In this document: one piece after another, positions 7,428 to 14,268 of the stretch
Layout of the letters: each line of letters begins with the position of its first letter
How positions within the stretch are numbered: the first letter of the stretch is position 1
From: a virus
Length of the DNA: 41,676 bases
Reading direction: 5' to 3' (one strand)
IMG/VR virus record: IMGVR_UViG_3300046312_000089
Span: 1 to 41,676 of that record
Notes under the pieces: model-generated
What the model saw: only the letters and a program-made list of their open reading frames with translations
Told to the model about the DNA's origin: nothing
Databases searched by the model: none
Program-made: the position numbers and the translations under genes

Positions 7428-8444
7428 ATGGCCGAGACTAAAGTTTCTGACGTTGTGGTGCCGGAATTGTTCCTGCCCTACATGATCCAACGAACCGCCG
7501 AACTTTCCGAGTTCATGACGGCGGGCATCGTTGAAAGTTCCCCGCAGTTTGACGACATCGCCACGAATGCAGGCGGCAAGTTTGCCGACATGCCTTTTTG
7601 GAATGACCTCGACGGCGACGACGAAACCGTGGAAGACGACACCGACGCCACCGTCGGCAAGATCACCGCTTCCAAGGATGTGGCACGCATGCACGTGCGC
7701 CAAAAAGCCTTCGGTGCCCACGACCTTGCCGGGATTCTGGCAGGCGACGACCCGATGGCCGCCATCGCCGAACTGCTTGCCGGTTACCGCGCACGCCGGA
7801 TTCAAGCCCACGTGATTGCCACCCTGAACGGCATTTTCGGTGCCGCTTCCATGGCGGGCAGCGTGCTTGACATCCACAAGGCCAGCGGCACCCCGGATTC
7901 CACCAACTTCCTGAACGGCCTGAGCTTCATCACTGCCACGCAGCTGATGGGCGACAGCAAAGCGAAGTTGACCGCCGTCCTGATGCACAGCGCCGTCGAA
8001 AGCCACCTGCGCAAGCTTGACCTGATCGACTACGTGCCCGACTCCGAAGGCAAGGCCATGATTGGCGTCTTCCAAGGCAAGCGCGTGATTGTTGACGACG
8101 GCTGCCCCGTGGAAACCATCGACGGGAAGCCCGTTTACAGCACCTTCCTTTTCGGACAAGGGGCCATTGCTTACGGGCAAAGCCGCAAGAACGAAGTGCC
8201 CGAAGGTGCCGCCCCGGGCAGCACTTGGCAGCTGGAATTCGGCCGCAATTCCCTCGGTTCTTCCAGCCACTTGATTAACCGCTGGCGCATCATCATGCAC
8301 CCACGCGGCATCAAGTGGGCCGAAGCTTCGGTGGCGAAAAACAACCCCACCAATGCCGAGATCGCGACCGCAACCAACTGGGTGCGCGTGTTCGAGCAAA
8401 AGAACGTGCGGATTGTGAAAGTGCGCCACAACGTGCTTTCCTAA
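7428..8444 (+). CDS. Major capsid protein
   Basis: 338 residues. The opening VVVPELFLPYMIQRTAELSEFMTAGIVESS is typical of HK97-fold coat proteins that begin with a target-binding helix. The middle (VARMHVRQKAFGAHDLAGILAGDDPMAAIAELLAGYRARR) and the later AVESHLRKLDLIDYVPDSEGK are also characteristic of a major coat family. It sits after a scaffold gene and before connectors, and has its own promoter. I chose ATG 7428, after the CA-rich leader, over an upstream GTG that would encode an implausible extension. A terminator follows at once, consistent with a very abundant product made on a mostly monocistronic mRNA. Confidence 0.9.
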   Translation: MAETKVSDVVVPELFLPYMIQRTAELSEFMTAGIVESSPQFDDIATNAGGKFADMPFWNDLDGDDETVEDDTDATVGKITASKDVARMHVRQKAFGAHDLAGILAGDDPMAAIAELLAGYRARRIQAHVIATLNGIFGAASMAGSVLDIHKASGTPDSTNFLNGLSFITATQLMGDSKAKLTAVLMHSAVESHLRKLDLIDYVPDSEGKAMIGVFQGKRVIVDDGCPVETIDGKPVYSTFLFGQGAIAYGQSRKNEVPEGAAPGSTWQLEFGRNSLGSSSHLINRWRIIMHPRGIKWAEASVAKNNPTNAEIATATNWVRVFEQKNVRIVKVRHNVLS

Positions 8445-8465
8445 GCCGCCCCGCTGATTCCCTTC

Positions 8466-8502
8466 GGGGGCGGTGCCCATAGCGGTGCCGCCCCCTTTTT
8501 TT
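8466..8502 (+). terminator. Terminator between capsid gene and next gene
   Basis: GGGGGCGG (8466-8473) pairs with CCGCCCCC (8488-8495), and a T7 run follows. No promoter was found between it and the gene at 8538, so read-through probably sets the ratio of capsid to downstream proteins. Confidence 0.8.
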
Positions 8503-8537
8503 GAGACTGAACCAACCAACCGACCATTTCCAACACC

Positions 8538-9167
8538 ATGAAAAAGCTTGCCATTCTTTCCGCCTTGATCGCAGCCGGGGCAACCCACGGCCAAAACATT
8601 CTGACCTTTGCCGCAAACGTGGCCGACGGTGAAACCTTCACCATTGGCACCGACGTTTTCGAGTTCACGGCCGACAACACCCCGACCGCAGGCCGCCGCG
8701 CCGTTGACGTTTCCGGGGGCCTGACCAATTCCACGGTGCCGACCGCAGCCGCCGCCGCGATCAACGCGGGCACCGCCTATTCGGCCGTCGTGGTGGGCAC
8801 CAACGTGGTGGTTTTCCATGACCTGCCCGGGGTTTCCGTGGCATGCAGTGAAACCATGGCGGGATCCGGCAACGCATGGGCAGCCGCCGCGCTTTACGGC
8901 CACGCCACCGCAGGGCTTTCGATTCCCGTCCAGCAATCCCGTGCGGTTTCCGCCGCCGAAGTGACGGCCGGGATTTTCGCGCTGGCCTTCAACGGGGCGG
9001 TGCAAGCGGCCACGGTGCAAGTGCGCACGGCAGCCGGTGCGCTGAAAGCCTTCGACGGGGTGACCCGGATCAACGGCCGCGTGGTTTCCATTGACCTGAG
9101 CGGCAGCACCGACTTGGCCGCCACCGACGTGGTGACCATCACCGCCAAGCTTGCAATCGTGGCCTAA
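8538..9167 (+). CDS. Probable capsid decoration or surface protein with a signal-peptide-like N-terminus
   Basis: 209 residues. The first 19 (MKKLAILSALIAAGATHGQ) look like a Sec signal peptide, which is unexpected beside head genes. The remainder is Ala/Val/Thr-rich, beta-structured and low in charge, with ADGETFTIGTDVFEFTADN, a segment type common in phage decoration and tail surface proteins. The position directly behind the major capsid gene suggests a decoration protein; the leader suggests instead an exported protein or a recent fusion. The leader of the mRNA is CA-rich (ACCAACCAACCGACC) with no Shine-Dalgarno sequence. Confidence 0.8.
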   Translation: MKKLAILSALIAAGATHGQNILTFAANVADGETFTIGTDVFEFTADNTPTAGRRAVDVSGGLTNSTVPTAAAAAINAGTAYSAVVVGTNVVVFHDLPGVSVACSETMAGSGNAWAAAALYGHATAGLSIPVQQSRAVSAAEVTAGIFALAFNGAVQAATVQVRTAAGALKAFDGVTRINGRVVSIDLSGSTDLAATDVVTITAKLAIVA

Positions 9168-9186
9168 GCCACCCACCATTGCGGCG

Positions 9187-9606
9187 ATGAACACCGACTT
9201 GCCACAGCACCGCACCGGAATGGGAATCCCAACCAGCGAAGGGGCCTTTCCACTTCCGAAGCGCAAACGTGCGCCACTGGTCGACATCGCCGCAATGGAT
9301 GCCAAGGCGAAGGCCGAGAATGACGCCCGCGAAGCCGAACTGGCCAAGCAGCGCGAAATCGAAGCCGCCGCCGAAGAGGCCCGCCGCAAGCAGGCGATTG
9401 CCGACGCCGACGCCTACCTGAAGCCCGCGCCGAAGCCCGCGCCTGAGCCAGTGCCCGAAACCCCGGTGAAGGCCGAGGAAGAGGCACCGTCGACCGGGCA
9501 AGACATCGCCGCAGCCTTGGCAGCCGCCGCAGCGGCCGAGCCCAAGGAAGAGGCACCAGCGCCCACGAACGCCCCACCCGCCACCAAGCAGGCGAAAACC
9601 AAGTGA
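9187..9606 (+). CDS. Ala/Glu/Pro-rich head-region protein of unknown function
   Basis: 139 residues. Residues about 45-80 form a charged helix likely to coil (AKAENDAREAELAKQREIEA and on). This is followed by a Pro/Ala/Lys repeat stretch (PKPAPEPVPE), a short Ala run and a second low-complexity tail, so most of the protein is probably extended. No catalytic motif is seen. It lies between the decoration-like gene and two tiny genes and shares a GTGA overlap with the next one. A structural linker or internal head protein is possible but unproven. Confidence 0.7.
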   Translation: MNTDLPQHRTGMGIPTSEGAFPLPKRKRAPLVDIAAMDAKAKAENDAREAELAKQREIEAAAEEARRKQAIADADAYLKPAPKPAPEPVPETPVKAEEEAPSTGQDIAAALAAAAAAEPKEEAPAPTNAPPATKQAKTK

Positions 9607-9761
9607 AGCCCACCCGCAAAAGCACCCCGCCTTCGAAAGCTGCCGCCCCCGCCTTTGCGCGTGGCGGCAGCCGCCGTTTTCGGGCGTGGCAACTTTCGCA
9701 AGACATGAAGGAACGCCGCGCCAACAACCCGACCATCCCCGAGCCTGAACCCGAGCCATGA
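9603..9761 (+). CDS. Small basic protein (52 residues)
   Basis: A GTG start at 9603 overlaps the preceding TGA (GTGA) and the frame runs to TGA at 9759-9761, which overlaps the next ATG. The product is strongly basic in its first 40 residues (KPTRKS, RGGSRRFRAW, MKERRANN) and ends in a PEPEPEP tail. The coupling on both sides and the smooth fill of a 150-base gap argue that it is real. It may bind nucleic acid or a head protein; function is unknown. Confidence 0.65.
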   Translation: MKPTRKSTPPSKAAAPAFARGGSRRFRAWQLSQDMKERRANNPTIPEPEPEP

Positions 9762-9961
9762 TTGACGACATCGACCCCACCACCGAAGCGCCCGAGGCCG
9801 AAGCCCCGGCACTCCTCGAGCCGCAGGAATTCCGCGACCGATTCGAAAAGGCCTACCAGATGCGAGGCCTTCCCATCCCCGAGGCGACCGACGAATGGCT
9901 GCTTGCGCAGCGTGACGCCGGGGCCTCGCCAATCGAAGCCTTCGAAGCCTTCAACGCCTGA
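9758..9961 (+). CDS. Small acidic protein (67 residues)
   Basis: The ATG overlaps the preceding stop (ATGA). The N-terminal third is acidic and Pro/Ala-rich; the rest (EFRDRFEKAYQMRGLPIPEATDEWLLAQRDAGASPIEAF) is amphipathic helix. It is the acidic partner of the small basic protein encoded just upstream, and the pair may interact, which is inference from charge and coupling alone. No known domain is recognised. Confidence 0.7.
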   Translation: MIDDIDPTTEAPEAEAPALLEPQEFRDRFEKAYQMRGLPIPEATDEWLLAQRDAGASPIEAFEAFNA

Positions 9962-9965
9962 AGCC

Positions 9966-10418
9966 ATGAAAACCATTGCCATTTGCCTTTTGCTGACCGT
10001 GCACGCCCTGACCGGGGCCGAGCCCGCACCACCGCCCGCCGCCGCGCCCGTCGGGATTGAGTGGGATCGCGGAAACCCGCCCGAAGTGGAAATTTCGGAA
10101 TTCCGCGTTTACCGGGAAACCGACACCGGCAAGGTGCTGATTGCCACCGTGGCGGGAACGCTTACCCAAGCAGCGGTCGACCTCCCCGCCGACGTTCCAA
10201 GCACCTTGACCGTGACCGCGTGGAATGGCCGGGAAAGCGGCCACAGCGACCCCTTGGTGATTGCTGCGGTGCCCGAGGCCCCGCAAGGCCTGCGGGTGAA
10301 AATCACCATTTCCTTGGACACTTCCAGCACGCTGGCACCCGACTCTTGGAAGGAAGTTGCCACCATTGTTTTGCCCGGGAATTCCCCCGCGCAATTTTTC
10401 CGCACGCGGACCAACTGA
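9966..10418 (+). CDS. Secreted fibronectin type III-like protein
   Basis: 150 residues. MKTIAICLLLTVHALTGAEP is a clear Sec-type signal peptide. The following about 80 residues (VEISEFRVYRETDTGKVLIATVAGTLTQAAVDLP...STLTVTAWNGRESGHSDPLVI) have the strand pattern of a fibronectin type III domain. The C-terminus (SWKEVATIVLPGNSPAQFFRTRTN) resembles endings I associate with exported proteins of Verrucomicrobiota and related bacteria, a recollection that supports a host-derived origin. A secreted protein inside a head-connector operon is unusual. It could be exported for host surface modification or superinfection control. I place the start at ATG 9966, after the preceding stop. Confidence 0.75.
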   Translation: MKTIAICLLLTVHALTGAEPAPPPAAAPVGIEWDRGNPPEVEISEFRVYRETDTGKVLIATVAGTLTQAAVDLPADVPSTLTVTAWNGRESGHSDPLVIAAVPEAPQGLRVKITISLDTSSTLAPDSWKEVATIVLPGNSPAQFFRTRTN

Positions 10419-10422
10419 AGCC

Positions 10423-10983
10423 ATGGCCCTGACCCTGACACCCGAAACCGGATCCGGCGACAACCCCGCCGCGAACACCTACGCCACCCTCGCCGAAGCC
10501 GACGCCTACCACGAAGGGGTGATCGAATCCAGCGCGTGGGATGACGAAGAGGAACCGGCGAAAACCAAGGCCTTGGCGCAGGCCGCCCGGGTGCTGGAAA
10601 GTCAATTCAGCTGGAAGGGGTGCCGCACCAACCCCGGCCAGCCGATGACGTGGCCGCGCCGCCGCGTGGTGGTTGACGGCACGACCCTTGCCAGCGACGC
10701 CATCCCCACACAGCTGAAGCAGGCGCAAGCCGAGATCGCCCGGGAGCTGCTGGCAGCCGGTGGATTCCAGACGCGCCCGACCAACACCGGGGGAGCTGAC
10801 CAGCTGAAGGCAATCGACCTCGGCAAGGGTGCGCTGAAGCTGGAATACCAAGAGCAAGATCCGAACGCGGCCGCCGACAACGGCCAGAAAACCGTCGTCA
10901 TGCCCTACGTGGTGCAACTGCTTCGGGACTTCGGCGTCTACCAGCAGGGCGGCGACCGCATTGTGCGCACCGTGCGCGGATAA
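10423..10983 (+). CDS. Head-tail connector, DnaT-like family
   Basis: 186 residues. ANTYATLAEADAYHEG near the start, KTKALAQAARVLESQFSWKG, then TWPRRR and LKQAQAEIARELL form the pattern of the phage protein family annotated as DnaT-like, which in phages occupies the head completion or adaptor position. ATG 10423 is chosen (context GCCATGG, five bases after the previous stop); the longer upstream form would read through the end of the preceding gene. It starts the connector series leading to the tail tube. Confidence 0.8.
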   Translation: MALTLTPETGSGDNPAANTYATLAEADAYHEGVIESSAWDDEEEPAKTKALAQAARVLESQFSWKGCRTNPGQPMTWPRRRVVVDGTTLASDAIPTQLKQAQAEIARELLAAGGFQTRPTNTGGADQLKAIDLGKGALKLEYQEQDPNAAADNGQKTVVMPYVVQLLRDFGVYQQGGDRIVRTVRG

Positions 10984-10992
10984 CCCACGACC

Positions 10993-11388
10993 ATGGCCAG
11001 CATCCGAGCAACAGCACGCGCCGCCGCACGCAAGGGATTTGCCGCCGCTGGCGACGCCTTGGTGCGCCCCAAGCTGCGCCTGCTTCCCGCGCTGGGCCCC
11101 TACGACCCGGCGACCGACACCACGCCGACCACGTGGGGCTTTGAGCAGGAACTTGACGCCGTGGAATACGACGACGTCGAAGAGCAAGCCGACGGGCCGG
11201 AAATCCGCCTGCGCAGCTTCCTTTTCCTTGGTGAATTTCTGGTGAAAGACGGGCAGCCGATCCGGGGCCAGCAAGACGGCGAAATCGAGCTGGCCGGGCT
11301 GGTTTATTCGATCAAGACCACCGAAACCGACCCCACCGGCACCGTGTGGATTTTCGGCTGCGAACAACACCGCGCCGCCGCCCCCTGA
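10993..11388 (+). CDS. Putative head closure protein
   Basis: 131 residues. The N-terminal 30 residues are basic and helical (SIRATARAAARKGFAAAGDALVRPKLRLLPALG). A beta-rich domain follows (EIRLRSFLFLGEFLVKDGQPIRGQQDGEIELAGLVYSIKTTETDPTGTVWIFGCEQ). This size, the 'diagonal' order after a DnaT-like adaptor and before an HK97 gp10-like protein, and the beta content fit a head closure or stopper protein. I recognise no strict family motif, so the role rests mainly on synteny. Confidence 0.75.
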   Translation: MASIRATARAAARKGFAAAGDALVRPKLRLLPALGPYDPATDTTPTTWGFEQELDAVEYDDVEEQADGPEIRLRSFLFLGEFLVKDGQPIRGQQDGEIELAGLVYSIKTTETDPTGTVWIFGCEQHRAAAP

Positions 11389-11392
11389 AGCC

Positions 11393-11791
11393 ATGGCCAG
11401 CACCGGAATCAGGGGCCTTGACGTGTGGGTGGATGACGTGGCCGAGCAACTCGACATTGCCGTGGAAGTGGTGGCCCGCAAGCTGACCCTTGACGCATGG
11501 GGGAAGCTGACCAAACGCACCCCGGTGGACACCGGCCGGGCACGGGCCAGCTGGCAGATTTCCGTTTCCGAGCCCTACGCGGGGCCGCCGCTGCTGCCCG
11601 GGAATTACCCCGCCCCGGCCGAGCCGGGAGTTTCGGGCATCGATGGCACCACCAGCATTTTCATCACCAGCGTGCTGGCCTACATGGAGGCGCTGGAAAA
11701 CGGGCACAGCGGGCAGGCACCCAACGGCATGGTGCGCATTACCGTGGCCGAGATCGCCGCCGAAATTGACAGCGTGATCGGGGAACTTTAG
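11393..11791 (+). CDS. Tail completion protein, HK97 gp10-like
   Basis: 132 residues. KLTLDAWGKLTKRTPVDTGRARASWQIS is the hallmark segment of the HK97 gp10/tail-completion family (TPVDTGRLR..W), followed by YMEALENGHSGQAPNGMVRITVAE, the usual alignment of the second half. It joins the tail tube to the head connector. It starts four bases after the previous stop in a GCCATGG context and is followed by a tail terminator gene, the standard order. Confidence 0.9.
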   Translation: MASTGIRGLDVWVDDVAEQLDIAVEVVARKLTLDAWGKLTKRTPVDTGRARASWQISVSEPYAGPPLLPGNYPAPAEPGVSGIDGTTSIFITSVLAYMEALENGHSGQAPNGMVRITVAEIAAEIDSVIGEL

Positions 11792-11800
11792 AAAACGGCC

Positions 11801-12220
11801 ATGAACACGGAAACCACCCGCGCCGCTGTCACTGAGCTTTTCAAAGCCGGGTGGGTGGGTGCGCTTGCCGCCACCATTCCGGTGGCCTACCCCAACCAGA
11901 AATTCAAGCAGCCGGAAAGCGGCCACTGGGCCCGGCTTTCGATGCAACTCGGCGGCCGCGACAGCGTGGCCCTTGGAGGTGCCCGCAAGCGCCAAGTGGG
12001 GATCCTCACCTTGCAGATTTTCGCGCCAGAGGAAGGCGGCACTTCCACCGCCTACAAGGCCGCCGACCTTTTCGCTTCCATCGTTGACGAAAAGCGCCTG
12101 ACCCCGGCCACGGGCCTGCTGGTGGAATTCGAAAACGCCGGAATTGTCGGGCCTTTCGCCACCAAGGGATTTTCGCAGCTGAATGCAGACGTGGCTTTCC
12201 GCGTGGACAAAACGACCTGA
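11801..12220 (+). CDS. Tail terminator protein, DUF4128-like
   Basis: 139 residues. VAYPNQKFKQPESGHWARLSMQLGGRDSVALGGARKRQVGILTLQIFAPEEGG is the typical core of DUF4128-type tail terminators, which cap the tail tube and fix its length. The gene lies between the gp10-like protein and the tail tube, as expected. No odd features are seen apart from an ATG in a GGCCATG context with no Shine-Dalgarno sequence. Confidence 0.85.
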   Translation: MNTETTRAAVTELFKAGWVGALAATIPVAYPNQKFKQPESGHWARLSMQLGGRDSVALGGARKRQVGILTLQIFAPEEGGTSTAYKAADLFASIVDEKRLTPATGLLVEFENAGIVGPFATKGFSQLNADVAFRVDKTT

Positions 12221-12254
12221 GCAATTTACAAGCCAACCAACCACCACCACCACC

Positions 12255-13436
12255 ATGGCAGACGCAAACTACGCAAGCATCGGATTCCTAGCAGAAAACA
12301 TTTGGGGAACCACCCCTTTACCTCCGCGCCTGAAGGGCCTTCGCATTACCGGCGAAGACCTGATGCACGAAAAGGAAACGATCCAATCGCAGGAAGTGCG
12401 GGCCGACCGACAGGTGGCCGACTTGGTGGAAGTGGGCGTGCAAGCTGCGGGCGGGTTTGAATTCGAATTGAGTTACGGCAGCTTCACGCCGTTCCTGATT
12501 GCCGCGCTTTTCGCCGACCCGGTGGTGATCGCGACCACCTACGGGGTTTCTTCTCTGGTGGTGGCAGAGCAGGCGCTTTATGGCACCGACCACTCTTTTG
12601 ACGACATCCCCATCGGCGCGACCGTGAAGCTTGCGGGATTTGATACCCCTGCCAACAACGGCCTGAAGCTGGTGGTCGGCAAAGGGGGTGGTGGCTCTTT
12701 GATCTTCGCACCGGGCAGCTTCACCACAGCCGAGGATGGCCCCGGGCTTGACGTGGATTTTTCCGGCACCCACCTGCGCAACGGCACGACCCGCAGCAGC
12801 TTCACCCTCGAGCGCCGCTTGGTCACTTCCGCAGGGGGCGATTTCTTCCACACCTTCCTCGGCCAGACCGTTGACAGCATGGAACTGGCTTTCGAAAGCA
12901 AGCAGATCGTCACCGGAAGCTTTGCCTTCGTGGGCAAGATTGGCGGTGCGAGCGACACCAGCGTCGACGCCGACGTGGCGGCCCTTGGCTACGACCCGGC
13001 CGACACCACCCCGGTGATGAACGCCACGGCGAACATCGGCAATTTTCTTTTCGACAACACGGCCAGCGCCGAATGCCTGAAGAGCCTGAGCCTGACCATT
13101 GCCAACGGCCTGCGGGGGAAAGACTGCATGGGCACGAAAGGCAATTTCGACATTGGCGTGGGCACCTTCGAAGTGACGGGCAGCCTTTCCGGCTACTTCC
13201 TGAACAACGCGCTTTATCAGAAATACTTGGATCACGCCGACGTGGCGCTTTCGTGGCGGGTGACCGACGCCCTCGGCAACACGCTGGTCTTCACCCTTCC
13301 CCGGCTGAAGCTTTCGACTTCCGACCCGAAGGTGGAAGGCCGCAACACCGACGTCATGGTGAACGCCGATTTCACGGCCATCCTTGACCCCGTGACACAA
13401 GCCACCCTGATCATTGACCTACACCCGGCCGCGTAA
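12255..13436 (+). CDS. Major tail tube protein
   Basis: 393 residues. NYASIGFLAENIWGTTPLPPRLKGLRITGEDLMHEKETIQSQEVRADRQVADLVEVGVQAAGGFEFELSYGSF is typical of the phage tail tube proteins in the large Phage_tube_2 group. The length is above that of simple tube proteins and probably includes an added Ig-like or surface domain in the second half. I take ATG 12255, directly after a CCACCACCACCACC leader, rather than an in-frame upstream ATG that lies within the previous gene. No terminator is visible until the hairpin at 13462. Confidence 0.85.
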   Translation: MADANYASIGFLAENIWGTTPLPPRLKGLRITGEDLMHEKETIQSQEVRADRQVADLVEVGVQAAGGFEFELSYGSFTPFLIAALFADPVVIATTYGVSSLVVAEQALYGTDHSFDDIPIGATVKLAGFDTPANNGLKLVVGKGGGGSLIFAPGSFTTAEDGPGLDVDFSGTHLRNGTTRSSFTLERRLVTSAGGDFFHTFLGQTVDSMELAFESKQIVTGSFAFVGKIGGASDTSVDADVAALGYDPADTTPVMNATANIGNFLFDNTASAECLKSLSLTIANGLRGKDCMGTKGNFDIGVGTFEVTGSLSGYFLNNALYQKYLDHADVALSWRVTDALGNTLVFTLPRLKLSTSDPKVEGRNTDVMVNADFTAILDPVTQATLIIDLHPAA

Positions 13437-13448
13437 ACCACGCCCGAG

Positions 13449-13464
13449 TGCGAAAATTTGCGCA
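13449..13464. promoter_or_regulatory. Palindromic operator-like site
   Basis: TGCGAAAATTTGCGCA, one mismatched pair from perfect. It ends 8 bp before the TTGACG at 13473, nearly the same spacing as at the capsid promoter. Confidence 0.75.
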
Positions 13465-13499
13465 CCCCGGGGTTGACGCCTCGGGGTGCCTTTGTAAAC
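13462..13499 (+). promoter_or_regulatory. Overlapping terminator hairpin and late promoter
   Basis: GCACCCCG (13462-13469) pairs with CGGGGTGC (13482-13489), followed by CTTT. The loop contains TTGACG (13473-13478), and GTAAAC lies at 13494-13499 (15-bp spacer, short). The hairpin may stop transcripts from the tube gene while the DNA serves as the promoter for the tail chaperone and tape measure genes. Confidence 0.5.
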
Positions 13500-13535
13500 A
13501 CGACACGCAACCCCAAAACACACCCCAAAACGACC

Positions 13536-13940
13536 ATGGATCTTTCCACTTTCAAAGCAGACCCCACCAAGCAAGACGGCACTTGGATCGAATACGGCGA
13601 CGCCCGCTTTCTGATCGCAAGCGCCCACTCCCCGGCCTACAAAAAGGCCTTGCGTGCCCGCGTGGGCAAGATCCCGCAGCACCTTTTGAAGAGCCAGCCC
13701 GCGCTTGCGGAAAAGGCCGCCACCGACGTGATGGCCAAGCACGTGCTGCTTGACTGGGAAGGCGTGACCGAAAACGGCAAGCCCCTTGAATCGACCCCCG
13801 AGGCCCGCCGCGCCGCCTTGGACATTCCGGCTTTCGGCGACTGGGTGGCCGAGCAAGCACTGAACCTTGCCAACTTCCAAGCCGAGGGCGACGCCGACGA
13901 CGTGGCCGCCTTGAAAAGCGTGCCTGACGTGGGCGCTTAA
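13536..13940 (+). CDS. Tail assembly chaperone, short form
   Basis: 134 residues. MDLSTFKADPTKQDGTWIEYGDARFLIASAHSPAYKKALRA resembles the GpG-type chaperone family that precedes the tape measure gene; such proteins coat the tape measure during tail assembly. It starts after an A/C-rich leader (CACCCCAAAACGACC). It ends GCT-TAA-A, a likely programmed frameshift site that fuses it to the next frame. Confidence 0.85.
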   Translation: MDLSTFKADPTKQDGTWIEYGDARFLIASAHSPAYKKALRARVGKIPQHLLKSQPALAEKAATDVMAKHVLLDWEGVTENGKPLESTPEARRAALDIPAFGDWVAEQALNLANFQAEGDADDVAALKSVPDVGA

Positions 13941-14256
13941 ATGGGAGGATTCCGAGGAATACCTCTGGACGGTTTTCGAGTCCACGGGGGTGCTGCCGAA
14001 GCCCCTCGAGGACAAGCCCGAGCCGTTGCGGGAAGACCTGCAAGAGGTGATGGAATGCTTTTGGCTGCTTGCTGAAAGCCGCCCCGTGGGCTTCGGCAGT
14101 GCCAGCGGGGTGACCACCACCGACGTGCTGGCGATGGCCTCGGCTTTCCGTTTTCGCCCCGATTGGTTTTTGGCTGTCATTCGCCAGCTTGACCGCGTAT
14201 TTCTTGCGCACCTTCACGAATCCGCTGCGAAGGCAAGCCGCAAGGCGAAACCGTAA
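13939..14256 (+). CDS. Frameshift extension of the tail assembly chaperone (GpGT-like)
   Basis: This frame has no convincing start codon but continues smoothly from the end of the short form: KWEDSEEYLWTVFESTGVLPKPLEDK and on, a typical C-terminal extension with a WE..EY segment. The frame relation is +1 (or -2). The simplest route is a +1 slip at the stop: GCU UAA A read as GCU (U) AAA. The fused product would be about 239 residues. The only in-frame alternative start is a GTG at 13990. Most tail chaperones use a -1 slip, while Mu-type phages use -2, so the direction here deserves attention. Confidence 0.7.
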   Translation, partial: KWEDSEEYLWTVFESTGVLPKPLEDKPEPLREDLQEVMECFWLLAESRPVGFGSASGVTTTDVLAMASAFRFRPDWFLAVIRQLDRVFLAHLHESAAKASRKAKP

Positions 14257-14268
14257 ACCACCACCAGC

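Noticed and set aside
10385-10405. CGCGCAATTTTTCCGCA as another palindrome site
   Set aside because: The arms do not align at the 16-bp spacing and it lies within codons of the secreted protein with no promoter.
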